From the NCBI GenBank assembly GCA_963973795.1, contig CAXBAF010000009.1, positions 1 to 64,000 of the forward strand: DNA of 64,000 bases, written 5' to 3'. Below, in pieces: positions 49,666 through 58,438 of this stretch (position 1 is its first letter; each line of letters starts with the position of its first letter). A program made the position numbers and the translations under genes. The stretch is from UBA1926 sp002337215. GTDB taxonomy: Bacteria; Planctomycetota; Phycisphaerae; Phycisphaerales; UBA1924. A model generated the notes under the pieces. That model worked only from the letters and a program-made list of their open reading frames with translations, did no database searches and was not told where the DNA came from.

Positions 49666-50901
49666 TCAGCGGGCGCTGAAGCGGATGAGCTGGCCTTTTT
49701 CGCCGACGGCGATCAGGTCGCTGTCGGCGAACTCGCCCGCCATGACTTCGGCGATGCCCTTGAGTTCGAGTGTCGCGATGACATCGCCGGTGTTCACATC
49801 GACTCGGGTGATCGTTGGTGCGTCCCAGACGACTAGGTCGCCGTCTTGGGAGGCGATGACTTCACCCGACGCGTCGGGGCTCACCCAGCGGCGCGAGCCG
49901 AAGGTGCCCATTTCGAGGGCATCCTGGGAGACGTCGAAGGCGACGAGGCCCTCGGAGGCGAGGGTGACGTAGAGCGTGCCCTCGTTGTAGGTGGGCTGGA
50001 CGGTGATGGGATCGGCCGTGCGCTCGCGCCAGAAGTAGGTCGAACGCTCCGGTGCGAAGGCGTAGATCGATTGATCCCGGCTCGCGACGTACATGTACTG
50101 GCCGTCGGTGACGGGGTCGGTGTCCATGCCTCCGCTGATGCGTGCGGAGCCCCGGCCTGAGCCGCTGAGGATATCGACGAAGAAGACGTGGCCCTTCTCG
50201 GTGACAAAGCCTGCGAGCGGGCCGACCTTGACGGGGGCGGCGTCGATGGCGCCGTCGAGCGAGTAGGCCCAGGCGTGCAGGCCCTCTTCGAGGGGCGGGG
50301 GTAGGGGGCGTCCCGCGGAATCGCCGAACCGGTGGCAGAGGACATTGCCGGTGGGTGTTCCGAAAACGGCGTAGCCGTTCTGGATCACCGGGGGGGTCGT
50401 GACGACGTATTCAACCGGTTGGCGGGCGAGGAGATTTCCTGTGTTGATGTCCATCAGGAAGATCTCGGGTCGGGCGCACGAGATCAGCGTGCTTCCTGCG
50501 CGGTTGTTTGCGACGAAGCTCGTCAGGGGGCTTGCGTTACGGACCTGCCAGGCCGCCCGTCCTGTTGAGGTTTCGACGACGGCGGTCGAAGAATCGCTCG
50601 CCTGGATCGCGATCCGATCGCCCATAGGGTTCACCAATTCGATCTCGGTTCGGGCTTTCCCGAACGGGCGGCTGCTCCATTCCCAGCGATAGCCCAGATC
50701 TGCCCAGCCTCGGTGATCGATGCGGATGCCGTCGGAGATGGTGACGAAGTCCTCGGCCGGCTGCGCGATTGGGCGTTCGCTGACGGTCGTTGCGGGCTGA
50801 TTCTGGGCGTTTGTGTCGGCGCTGCCTGTCGCGGCGGCCTGGCAGCCCGCGAGGGGGAGGAGCGACGCGGCGAGGGTGAGAAGGGCGAGTTTGCGGATCA
50901 T
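49666..50901 (-). CDS. lipoprotein with PQQ-type beta-propeller (BamB-like)
   Basis: The 411-residue product has a lipoprotein signal (LALLTLAASLLPLAGC) and a seven- or eight-bladed propeller of short repeats (TGRAAWQVRN, TGNLLARQPVE, PTGNVLCHRFG, DGQYMYVASRDQSIYAF, TGDVIATLELKG). PQQ-like propeller lipoproteins of this size include BamB of the outer-membrane protein assembly machine; whether this is BamB is not certain. The ATG at 50901 has GGAGCGCCC upstream. It lies upstream of purH on the same strand. Confidence 0.75.
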   Translation of the reverse strand: MIRKLALLTLAASLLPLAGCQAAATGSADTNAQNQPATTVSERPIAQPAEDFVTISDGIRIDHRGWADLGYRWEWSSRPFGKARTEIELVNPMGDRIAIQASDSSTAVVETSTGRAAWQVRNASPLTSFVANNRAGSTLISCARPEIFLMDINTGNLLARQPVEYVVTTPPVIQNGYAVFGTPTGNVLCHRFGDSAGRPLPPPLEEGLHAWAYSLDGAIDAAPVKVGPLAGFVTEKGHVFFVDILSGSGRGSARISGGMDTDPVTDGQYMYVASRDQSIYAFAPERSTYFWRERTADPITVQPTYNEGTLYVTLASEGLVAFDVSQDALEMGTFGSRRWVSPDASGEVIASQDGDLVVWDAPTITRVDVNTGDVIATLELKGIAEVMAGEFADSDLIAVGEKGQLIRFSAR

Positions 50902-50998
50902 GGGCGCTCCGTGGGGTCGTTCTGGGAAGCCGAGGGGGGAGTATCCGGTCCTCGTGGGTCCCCGTCAAGGGGCGGGGGAAGCGCACTAGAGTTGGGGT

Positions 50999-51709
50999 AT
51001 GTTTACTGGACTTGTACAGGCGGTCGGGGAGGTTGTCGAGCGGGCTCCCGTCTTGGAGGGAGTTCGTCTGGTGGTCGATCCGCGTGGTTGGGACCCCGGT
51101 GCGGGGCGAGGTGGGTCTGTCGCGGTGAATGGGTGCTGCCTGACGCTGACGGGCGATCCTGCAACTGACGGTGGTCGGCTGGCGTTTGTTGCCATTCCTG
51201 AGACGCTTGAGAAAACGGGTCTCCGCGGTCTCGGGGTGGGGTCAGAGGTGAACCTGGAAACGGCGGTCTCGGCGGCGACGCTGATGGGCGGGCACTTCGT
51301 GCAGGGTCACGTGGACGGGATCGGGCGGGTTGTTTCGGTGTCAAGGCAGGGCGCAGATGACGCGGGCGAGTGGCGGGTTCGGCTCGAGCCGTCTCCGTCG
51401 CTGATGCGGTTTATGGCGCCGAAGGGCTCGGTGTGTCTCGACGGCGTGAGCCTCACGATCGCGGATCTGCATGCTGGCGACCCGACCGGCGCTGGAGGCT
51501 GGATCGAGGTTGCGCTGATCCCCGAGACACTCGAGAAGACGACGCTGCGTGATTGGGCGGAGGGGGACGCGGTGAACATCGAGGCGGACATCCTCGCGAA
51601 GACCGTGGTGCACCATATGGAGCACTACATCGATCGGCTCGGAATCGATCGTGTTGGATCGGGAACCGCGGGGGTTGACGCTGGTGGCGAACCCGGCGGG
51701 GTGTTGTAG
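50999..51709 (+). CDS. ribE: riboflavin synthase, alpha subunit
   Basis: This enzyme dismutates two 6,7-dimethyl-8-ribityllumazines to riboflavin. The 236-residue product shows the characteristic duplicated fold: MFTGLVQAVGEVVERAP, NGCCLTLTG, GGHFVQGHVDGIGRV in the first half and SVCLDGVSLTIADLHAGDP, ALIPETLEKTTLRDWAEGDAVNIEADILAKTVV in the second. The C-terminal 25 residues are an extra tail. It shares one base with ruvC. Confidence 0.96.
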   Translation: MFTGLVQAVGEVVERAPVLEGVRLVVDPRGWDPGAGRGGSVAVNGCCLTLTGDPATDGGRLAFVAIPETLEKTGLRGLGVGSEVNLETAVSAATLMGGHFVQGHVDGIGRVVSVSRQGADDAGEWRVRLEPSPSLMRFMAPKGSVCLDGVSLTIADLHAGDPTGAGGWIEVALIPETLEKTTLRDWAEGDAVNIEADILAKTVVHHMEHYIDRLGIDRVGSGTAGVDAGGEPGGVL

Positions 51710-52194
51710 TGCGCGTGCTCGGGATCGACCCCGGGACCCGACTCACCGGGTTTGGTTGCGTTGAGGGTGATGTCGCTCGGCCGACGATCGTCGATGCCGG
51801 AGTTTTTCGGCTGGTGCCGAAGTCGGGGAAAGCACCGAGTGTCGCGAGCAGGCTGGCGGAACTCGAGCGGGATATGTGTGAGTTGCTGGAGCGTGTGAAC
51901 CCCGAGGCTGCGGCGGTGGAGGCGCTGTTCAGTCATTACAAGCACCCGGCGACGTCGGTGGTGATGGCGCACGCTCGTGGCGTGATCCTGCTGTGTCTCA
52001 AGCGGGCGGGGATCGAGGCGATCGAGCTGCCCCCGGCGTCGGTGAAGCGTGCGATGACCGGGTCCGGGTCGGCGAGCAAGGCGCAGGTTCAGTCGGCGGT
52101 TGCGTCGGTATTCGGGCTCCCGGCACCGCCAGAGCCTGCTGATGTCGCGGATGCGCTGGCGATCGGGTTTGCGGCGATGATCCGGGTGGGGTGA
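51709..52194 (+). CDS. ruvC: crossover junction endodeoxyribonuclease RuvC
   Basis: RuvC resolves Holliday junctions as a dimer. The four catalytic acids are present: Asp7 in LGIDPG, Glu71 in AAVEALF, and Asp145 and Asp148 in PADVADALAIGF. The 161-residue length fits. The GTG at 51709 overlaps the ribE stop by one base. ruvA and ruvB are not nearby. Confidence 0.96.
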   Translation: MRVLGIDPGTRLTGFGCVEGDVARPTIVDAGVFRLVPKSGKAPSVASRLAELERDMCELLERVNPEAAAVEALFSHYKHPATSVVMAHARGVILLCLKRAGIEAIELPPASVKRAMTGSGSASKAQVQSAVASVFGLPAPPEPADVADALAIGFAAMIRVG

Positions 52195-52237
52195 CCTCGG
52201 ATCGGTCGGGCTCGGCGAGTGTGGATAAAGTCCTGCG

Positions 52238-53713
52238 ATGAGCGACGCACCGAAGAACGAGAATCCCCCCGCGGCGCAGGTGCTGATCGTCGAGGACGAG
52301 CCCGATCACGCGGATGTCATGGCGGACGCGCTGCGGAAGCCCGGGCATGTGAGCACGGTTGTGACGAGTGTTGCGGGCGCGATCGACGAGCTCACGCACG
52401 GGTCGTTTGATGTGATCGTCACCGATCTGCGGATGCCGGACTCGGGGGGCAAGGACGGGGTCGCCTCGGATGGCGCCGACGCGGGGCTGGTGGTTCTGCG
52501 CCGGTCCGCGGAACTGCAGCCGCAGGCCGAGACGATCATGGTCACGGCTCATGGTGATGTTCCGACGGCGCGGACCGCGTTCAAGGAGGGGGCGTTCGAC
52601 TTTGTCGAGAAACCTCTGGATCTTGCTGTTTTTCGTGAGGTCGTGAATCGGGCGGCGGAGAAGGTGCTGGTTCGGGTCGAGGCGGGGGAGCTGGGGGGGC
52701 TGGTCGCCGAGGATGGCTTCGAGGGGATCGTGGCGGGTAGCGAGCCGATGCGGAAGATCCTGCGGACGGTCAGGACGGTCGCGGCGAGCCCGATCCCGGT
52801 GTTGATCACCGGGGAGAGCGGGACGGGCAAGGAACTGATCGCGCGGGCGGTGCACGATCACTCGGGGCGGTCGAAGCGGAAGTTCGTGGCGTTTAATTGC
52901 GCGGGGCAGAGCGAGAGCCTGCTCGAAGATCAGTTGTTCGGGCATGCAAAGGGCGCGTACACGGGCGCGGATTCAGCGCGGGAGGGTGTGTTCGAGTACG
53001 CGGATGGCGGGACGCTGTTCCTCGATGAGATCGGTGACATGCCACTGGCGATGCAGGCGAAGTTGCTGCGTGTGCTTGAGACGGGCGATGTGGTTCGGCT
53101 CGGGAGTAACGAGAGCCGGCAGGTGGATGTGCGGTTCGTGAGCGCGACGAACCATGATCTCAACAAGGCGGTGGCCGAGGGGGCTTTCCGGCAGGACCTG
53201 TTCTACCGGATCAATGGCAGCCATATCCAATTGCCGCCGCTGCGTGAGCGGCGGGACGACATTCCGCGGATTATCCAGCACGCGATCGCGCGGTTCAGCG
53301 AGCAGATGGGGACCGCGAACGGGGTGATGCCGGAGGTGACGGATGCGGCGGTGATGCGGCTCACGAGCTTCCACTGGCCCGGCAATGTGCGGCAGTTGCT
53401 GAATGTGGTGCAGAACATGACGGTGCAGGCGATGGGGGAGGCCGAGGAGGGGGCTGTGCCACGTCTGGACGTGCGGCATATCCCGGACGATGTGCGGAGC
53501 GGGGATGAGGGTGAGCCTGAGGGTGTGGAGGTGAGCGCATCCGGGCTTGTGACCGGGGGGTCGTTGGCCGGGGCGAGTCTGGAGCAGCTCGAGAAGCGGG
53601 CGATCCGGGAGACGCTGAAGCTGACGGGCGGGAACCGGGAGCAGACGGCGAAGATGCTGGGGATCGGGGAGCGGACGCTGTATCGGAAGTTGAAGGAGTA
53701 TGGGTTGCGGTGA
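52238..53713 (+). CDS. sigma-54-dependent response regulator (NtrC family)
   Basis: The 491-residue protein has an N-terminal receiver (Asp63 in VIVTDLRMPDSG as phosphoacceptor, AHGDVPTA, KPLD with its Lys). A sigma-54 AAA+ domain follows (Walker A GESGTGKE 192-199; the sigma-54 contact loop is GAYTGA at 239-244; TLFLDEIGDM is Walker B). A Fis-type helix-turn-helix closes it (NREQTAKMLGIGERTLYRKLKEYGL). The receiver carries an extra stretch after the phosphoacceptor loop (GGKDGVASDGADAG). No histidine kinase is adjacent. A DnaA-box-like TGTGGATAA precedes the start at 52220. Confidence 0.95.
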   Translation: MSDAPKNENPPAAQVLIVEDEPDHADVMADALRKPGHVSTVVTSVAGAIDELTHGSFDVIVTDLRMPDSGGKDGVASDGADAGLVVLRRSAELQPQAETIMVTAHGDVPTARTAFKEGAFDFVEKPLDLAVFREVVNRAAEKVLVRVEAGELGGLVAEDGFEGIVAGSEPMRKILRTVRTVAASPIPVLITGESGTGKELIARAVHDHSGRSKRKFVAFNCAGQSESLLEDQLFGHAKGAYTGADSAREGVFEYADGGTLFLDEIGDMPLAMQAKLLRVLETGDVVRLGSNESRQVDVRFVSATNHDLNKAVAEGAFRQDLFYRINGSHIQLPPLRERRDDIPRIIQHAIARFSEQMGTANGVMPEVTDAAVMRLTSFHWPGNVRQLLNVVQNMTVQAMGEAEEGAVPRLDVRHIPDDVRSGDEGEPEGVEVSASGLVTGGSLAGASLEQLEKRAIRETLKLTGGNREQTAKMLGIGERTLYRKLKEYGLR

Positions 53714-53732
53714 GCCTCGGGGGTGGAGAGCA

Positions 53733-53773
53733 CCGCTGCGCGGCATTGCGGCGAGCGATAGCACCCTGTGTGG
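53733..53773. repeat. palindromic repeat, family D copy 2
   Basis: CCGCTGCGCGGCATTGCGGC at 53733-53752 with GAG...AGCACCCTGTGTGG following. It resembles the element at 44946-44983 and, like it, lies after the stop codon of a plus-strand gene. Confidence 0.55.
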
Positions 53774-53787
53774 AGAGTTCGGCCGGA

Positions 53788-56700
53788 TCAGTCGCCGAGG
53801 CCGGTAAGCCAGGCTTTGGCGAGGTCTTCGACGGGGATCGTCTGCCAGGTGCCGTTCTCGCCGAATTCGAGGGCGCCGTCGTCGGTGATTTCGCCGATGA
53901 CGGTGTGAAGTGCGTCGCCGGTTTCTTCGCAGATGTTGGCGATGTCGTCGACCTTATCCCACGGGACTTCGAGGATGTAGGTGTGCGGGTGATCGCCGAG
54001 GTTCCGCGCGAGCGGGTGCTCGCCGGTGAGGGTGATCGCGGCGCCGAGCGGGCTGTCCGGAGATGAGCCGGCGATGAGCATTTCGGCGACGGCGACGAGC
54101 GGGCCTCCTTCGGAGGCGTCGTGGGCTGAGACGGCGTAGCCGCGGCGGATGATCTCCGCGATGACACGGGCGGTCTTCGCGCCGCTGACGGGATCCGGGC
54201 GTGGGGTGCGGGGGTCCGCGTTCTTGGGGACGCCGAACTGGGCGGCGAGGTGCGAGCCGCCCACGCGTTTGGTGTTGTCGAGACGGTCGATGTGCGCGTT
54301 GGGGCGGTTCTCGATGATGACGAGGTTGTTGCCGGCCCGTTTGGCGTCCATCGTCACGCACTTGGTGATGTCTGGGACGATGCCGATGCCGGTGATGAGG
54401 AGGGTCGGGGGGATCTCGATGGTGCGGGCGGCTTCGCCGTTCTCGCCCGGGATGGTGAACTGGTTGTTGAGCGAGTCTTTGCCGCTGACGAAGGGCGTGC
54501 GGTAGGCCTTGGCGGCGTCGTAGCAGCCCTCGGCGGCGCGGACGAGGCTGGCGAGGTTCTGGGGCTTCTTGCAGCTCGGCCAGCAGAAGTTGTCGAGGAT
54601 GGCGATGCGGTCGGGATCGGCGCCGACGCAGACGAGGTTGCGGACGACTTCGTCGATGGCGGCAAGGGCCATGAGGTATGGATCGCCTCCGGCATCGGGG
54701 TCGCCGAAGTTGGTGGCGAGGCCTGAGGCGATGGCGAGGCCGCGGTTGGTGCCCGGGACAGGCTGTATGACGGCGGCGTCCATGGGGCCGCGCTGGAGGG
54801 GGCCGCCGAGGGGGCGGACGACGGTGTTGCCTTGGACCTCGTGGTCGTATTGGCGGATGATCTTGTGCTTGGAGGCGATGTTGGGGTGGGCGAGGAGGGT
54901 GAGGAGGGCTTCTCTAACGGAGGGGGAGGAAGAAAGAGTAGTGACGGGCTGGAAGCCCGTCCCACGAGGCTGGGGAGACGCAGGAGACCACTCGGCTTCG
55001 CGGGTCGGCATGGGGATGCCGTCGTGGAGGAGAGCCATGGGGAGGCGGCCGACCTCGCGGCCTGCGTGGTTGAGGATGAGCACGCGGTTTTCGGTGCCGA
55101 AGTGTCCGAGGTCGGCGATCTCGACGTGTTCTTCGTCGCAGATTGCTTTGAGGGCGGGGAGGTTGGCCTCGGGGACGGCGAGCACGAAGCGTTCCTGGGC
55201 TTCGGAGATCCAGATTTCGGTGTGGGTGAGGCCCGGGTATTTGAGTGGGGCGCGGTCGAGGTGGACGTCGGCGCCGAGTTGTTCGCCCATCTCGCCGACG
55301 GCGCTGGAGAAGCCGCCGGCGCCGCAGTCGGTTATCGCATTGAACAGCGGGACCGCAGCTTGCGCCGCGTCTCCTGCTGATTCAACGGGTGTGTAGTCGC
55401 GGGCACGGAGGATAGCGTCGAGGGCGCGCTTCTCCTCGATGGCGTTGCCGATCTGCACGGCGTGGGAGAACTCGTCGGCGTGGGTGTCAGTGAGTTCGGC
55501 GCTTGAGAAGGTCGCGCCGTGGATGCCGTCTCGGCCTGTGCGGCCGCCGAGGGCGATGATGCGGTCGCCGGGCTTGGCGGCGCCGGTGATGAGGCTGTCG
55601 GGTTCGCCGTCTTCGTGCTGGCGTTTCATGAGTCCCACGCAGCCGCAATAGACGAGTGGGTTGCCGATGTAGCGGTCGTCGAACCAGACGGCGCCGTTGA
55701 GGGTCGGGATGCCCATGCGGTTGCCGTAGTCGCGGACGCCGGCGACGACCTGGTCGAGGACGCGGGTGGGGTGGATGCAGCCGGCTGGGACGTTGGCGAT
55801 GGCGGGGGTCGCGACGCAAAAGACGTCGGTGTTGGCGATGGGCTTGGCGGCGAGACCCGTGGCGATGACATCGCGGATGCAGCCGCCGATGCCGGTGGCG
55901 GCGCCGCCGTAGGGCTCGAGGGCGCTGGGGTGGTTGTGGGTCTCGACCTTGATGTTGATGGCGTGGTCGTCGTCGAAGGCGATGACGCCGGCGTTGTCGA
56001 CGAAGACGGAGAGGGTCCAGTCGAGGCCTTCGTCGATGAGTTCGAAGGTGGCGGCGGCGACGGTGGATTTGAGGAGGTTGTGGATGGTGACCGAGCCGTC
56101 GGGGTTGAGGGTGTGGCCGGGGCGGTTGGACCAGTTGATGGGATCCGGGCACGTCGATGGAATCCCCTGGCTTGCGCCAGGGGCTCGTTGCGATTCATCG
56201 TCGGTCGTGTTGCGGTAGGTGATGGTGGACTTGAGGGTTTTATGGACGCAGTGCTCGGACCAGGTCTGGGCGAGGGTTTCGAGTTCGATGGCGGTGGGTT
56301 CGCGGCCGAGTGTTTCGTACTCGTCGCGGATGGCGCGCATCTCGTTGAGGTCGAGGAAGAGGTGGGCGTCGCGGCTGAGTTTCTCGAGGTCGGCGTCGCC
56401 AAGCCCGCGGATCGGGATGTGGGTGATGGGGGAGTCGTGGGCGTGGCCCTTGGGGAGTTCGCTCGGGTGGTGGGGCTCGGTATGGGCGGCCTGGACGACG
56501 GGGTTCATCAGCAGGCGGGCGGCGATGGTGTCAGCCTGGGCCTGGGCCAGCCCATCGAAGGTGTATCTGGCACCGGTGGAGACGTCGGCGGTGATGTTGT
56601 AGAGGTCGCGGAGGGCGTTCTTGAGGGAGGCTGCGGCGGGGTCCATGACGCCGGGGAGGGGGTGGACTTCGATGAGAGCCGCTTCCGCGTGGTCGGTTGC

Positions 56701-56940
56701 GCCGGTGACAGCGGTCTCGGTGACGGGGTCGGCGAGGAGACCTTCGGTGATGCGGGCGAGGGTGTCGCTGTCGATGGCGGCTTCGATGAGGTAGATGCGC
56801 GCGGAGTGGGCGGCGGCGAATTTGATGCCGAGCGCGGCGGCTTCGCGTGTGACGCGGTCGGCGATGGGGTCGCCTGCGTGGGGTTGGGGGTGGACCTCGA
56901 TGCGGTGGACGCGGGTTGCGGGGGTGTCGGCGGTGAGCAT
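53788..56940 (-). CDS. purL: phosphoribosylformylglycinamidine synthase, PurS-PurS-PurL fusion
   Basis: PurL converts FGAR to FGAM with glutamine-derived ammonia. The N-terminal 165 residues hold two PurS-like domains (RIEVHPQPHAGDPIADRVTR and ALIEVHPLPGVMDPAAASLK), which are normally a separate small protein. The rest is the small-type PurL core: AQTWSEHCVHKTLKS, VKVETHNHPSAL-type KVETHNHPSALEPYGGAATG, GDRIIALGGRTGRDGIHGAT, DCGAGGFSSAVGEMGE, DCSDGG-type SAHDASEGGPLVAVAE. There is no glutaminase (PurQ). Two palindromic repeats are read in frame, near residues 252-262 and 655-670, and both lie between conserved motifs. Divergent from rnhA. Confidence 0.93.
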   Translation of the reverse strand: MLTADTPATRVHRIEVHPQPHAGDPIADRVTREAAALGIKFAAAHSARIYLIEAAIDSDTLARITEGLLADPVTETAVTGATDHAEAALIEVHPLPGVMDPAAASLKNALRDLYNITADVSTGARYTFDGLAQAQADTIAARLLMNPVVQAAHTEPHHPSELPKGHAHDSPITHIPIRGLGDADLEKLSRDAHLFLDLNEMRAIRDEYETLGREPTAIELETLAQTWSEHCVHKTLKSTITYRNTTDDESQRAPGASQGIPSTCPDPINWSNRPGHTLNPDGSVTIHNLLKSTVAAATFELIDEGLDWTLSVFVDNAGVIAFDDDHAINIKVETHNHPSALEPYGGAATGIGGCIRDVIATGLAAKPIANTDVFCVATPAIANVPAGCIHPTRVLDQVVAGVRDYGNRMGIPTLNGAVWFDDRYIGNPLVYCGCVGLMKRQHEDGEPDSLITGAAKPGDRIIALGGRTGRDGIHGATFSSAELTDTHADEFSHAVQIGNAIEEKRALDAILRARDYTPVESAGDAAQAAVPLFNAITDCGAGGFSSAVGEMGEQLGADVHLDRAPLKYPGLTHTEIWISEAQERFVLAVPEANLPALKAICDEEHVEIADLGHFGTENRVLILNHAGREVGRLPMALLHDGIPMPTREAEWSPASPQPRGTGFQPVTTLSSSPSVREALLTLLAHPNIASKHKIIRQYDHEVQGNTVVRPLGGPLQRGPMDAAVIQPVPGTNRGLAIASGLATNFGDPDAGGDPYLMALAAIDEVVRNLVCVGADPDRIAILDNFCWPSCKKPQNLASLVRAAEGCYDAAKAYRTPFVSGKDSLNNQFTIPGENGEAARTIEIPPTLLITGIGIVPDITKCVTMDAKRAGNNLVIIENRPNAHIDRLDNTKRVGGSHLAAQFGVPKNADPRTPRPDPVSGAKTARVIAEIIRRGYAVSAHDASEGGPLVAVAEMLIAGSSPDSPLGAAITLTGEHPLARNLGDHPHTYILEVPWDKVDDIANICEETGDALHTVIGEITDDGALEFGENGTWQTIPVEDLAKAWLTGLGD
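54943..54961. repeat. palindromic repeat in frame in purL (GTGFQPV type)
   Basis: GACGGGCT (54943-54950), loop GGA, AGCCCGTC (54954-54961). On the coding strand the element and its flank read as RGTGFQPVTT. I know this peptide as a frequent translation of an interspersed planctomycete repeat. It sits in a non-conserved linker of PurL. Confidence 0.75.
56164..56187. repeat. palindromic repeat, family B copy 3, in frame in purL
   Basis: CCCCTGGC (56164-56171), loop TTGC, GCCAGGGG (56176-56183), then CTCG (56184-56187). It shares loop and flank with the copy at 13007-13030. Read through in PurL as RAPGASQGI, between the RNTTDDESQ and TCPDPINWSN segments. Confidence 0.75.
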
Positions 56941-56970
56941 GGCCGATGGTATCGCCTACGCTGCGGGCCC

Positions 56971-57459
56971 ATGACTGCTGATGCCACAAACGATGCCGCC
57001 TCTTCGCTCCCCTTGGTCGAGTTGTACACGGATGGGGCGTGCAGTGGGAACCCCGGTCCGGGGGGCTGGGCGTATCTGCTGCGCCATCGGGTGTCGGGTG
57101 CGGAGCGGGAGGACTCTGGGGGGGAGAAGCGGACGACGAACAACCGGATGGAGTTGCAAGCGGTCATCGAGGGGCTGAAGGCGTTGACGCGTCCGAGCAG
57201 TGTGGATCTGTATTCCGACAGCCAGTACGTGCTCAACGGGTTGAAGGAATGGATGGCGGGGTGGAAGAAGCGCGGGTGGAAGACGGCGGCGAAGAAGCCG
57301 GTAAAGAACGTGGAGCTGTGGCAGGCGCTCGACGGGCTCAAGGCGCAGCACGAGCTGCGTTTTCACTGGGTGAAGGGGCACAACGAGCATCCGGAGAACG
57401 AGCGGTGCGATGAGATGGCGGTGGCGGCGCGGGACGCGGCAGCGCGGGGCGAGATCTGA
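56971..57459 (+). CDS. rnhA: ribonuclease HI
   Basis: RNase HI removes RNA from RNA-DNA hybrids. The 162-residue product has the catalytic carboxylates Asp21 (YTDGACSGNPGPGGW), Glu61 (NNRMELQAV), Asp83 (YSDSQYVLNGL) and the Asp in ERCDEMAVAA, with the His loop in VKGHNEHPENERC. The ATG at 56971 is 30 bases from the divergent purL start. An in-frame open stretch upstream is antisense to purL and is not coding. Confidence 0.96.
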   Translation: MTADATNDAASSLPLVELYTDGACSGNPGPGGWAYLLRHRVSGAEREDSGGEKRTTNNRMELQAVIEGLKALTRPSSVDLYSDSQYVLNGLKEWMAGWKKRGWKTAAKKPVKNVELWQALDGLKAQHELRFHWVKGHNEHPENERCDEMAVAARDAAARGEI

Positions 57460-57463
57460 GAAT

Positions 57464-58438
57464 TCAGTCGCCGGAAGCGTTTGCGCGGAGTTCCTCGAGC
57501 ACGCTTGGAAGCAGGTCTGCGAGTTCGGCGGCGAGCATGCCGCCGCTGGCGCTTTGTTCAACCGCCCAGGTCTCACCAGCGATGGCGTGGGCCTGGACGG
57601 CGAGGCGGGCGGCGTCGAAGAGGTCGAGGGGTTTTCCGGGGGGCTTGGGGAGTTCGACGCTGCCGATGGTGCGCGGGCCGGGCGCGACGAATTGGGCTGT
57701 GAGGCCTCCGATGAGGCCCGCGAGGACATCGCCTGTGCCGGCGGTGGCGAGGCAGGCGTGGCCACGCTCACAGATCCATGTACGCAGGCCGTCGCTGACG
57801 ACGGTGTTGTGGCCCTTGAGGACGATGATGACGCCGAGACGGAGAGCCATCGCCTCGGCGGCGGCGGGGCGATGGGCGGGGTCGATCGGATCGCATGTGA
57901 TTCTCAGAGTTTCGGCGAGGCGGCGGAATTCACCGGGGTGTGGCGTGAAGACCGCGGCGGCTCGCATGTCGGGCTGGAAGTCGGGGGTCGCTGCGAGTGC
58001 ATTGAGGGCGTCGGCGTCGGCGATGACGGGGACGTCGGATTGACCCAGCGCGCGGAGGGTCAGCGTGGCGGCGCCGGTGTGCGGCGGGCCGAGACCGGGG
58101 CCGATGACGAGCGCATCGGCGGTGGCGACGGCGTCGTCGAAGACCTCGGCGGCCTTGTTGGCGATGAGAGCGCCGTCTGCGTGCGTGGGGAGTCCGCGGG
58201 CGGTTGCGGAGGGTGTTCGCGAGATGCAGGCATCGAGCAGCGATTCGGGGACGACGAGTTTGGCGAGCCCCGCGCCGGCGCGGAGCGCTGCGCGGGCTGA
58301 GAGCGCCGGTGCGCCGAACATCCGGGCATCGGCGAGCGCACACCCTCCTACGACCGCGACGGTCCCGAAGGTCCCCTTGTGCCCGGTGGGGTCGCGGGTC
58401 GGCAGGGCGGGGAGGGGCGGGGCGTGGTCGCCGTTCAT
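57464..58438 (-). CDS. nnrD: ADP-dependent NAD(P)H-hydrate dehydratase
   Basis: This enzyme repairs hydrated NAD(P)H. The 324-residue product has the YjeF C-terminal domain: GTFGTVAVVGGC, ALVIGPGLG, DADALNALA, FTPHPGEFRRLAE, VLKGHNTVV and ATAGTGDVLAGLIGGL. The N-terminal epimerase domain found in many fused YjeF proteins is absent. Start is the ATG at 58438, overlapping the transglutaminase-like gene by ATGA. Its end is 4 bases from the rnhA stop codon, tail to tail. Confidence 0.93.
   Translation of the reverse strand: MNGDHAPPLPALPTRDPTGHKGTFGTVAVVGGCALADARMFGAPALSARAALRAGAGLAKLVVPESLLDACISRTPSATARGLPTHADGALIANKAAEVFDDAVATADALVIGPGLGPPHTGAATLTLRALGQSDVPVIADADALNALAATPDFQPDMRAAAVFTPHPGEFRRLAETLRITCDPIDPAHRPAAAEAMALRLGVIIVLKGHNTVVSDGLRTWICERGHACLATAGTGDVLAGLIGGLTAQFVAPGPRTIGSVELPKPPGKPLDLFDAARLAVQAHAIAGETWAVEQSASGGMLAAELADLLPSVLEELRANASGD

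Noticed and set aside
52220..52228. single perfect DnaA-box-like TGTGGATAA
   Set aside because: One isolated 9-mer is close to chance in 64 kb. There is no cluster or AT-rich unwinding region, so it is not evidence of an origin.
55519..56970. in-phase open stretch upstream of rnhA
   Set aside because: It is antisense to purL, Gly/Val/Asp-rich and without homology features; the ATG at 56971 starts the RNase H domain.
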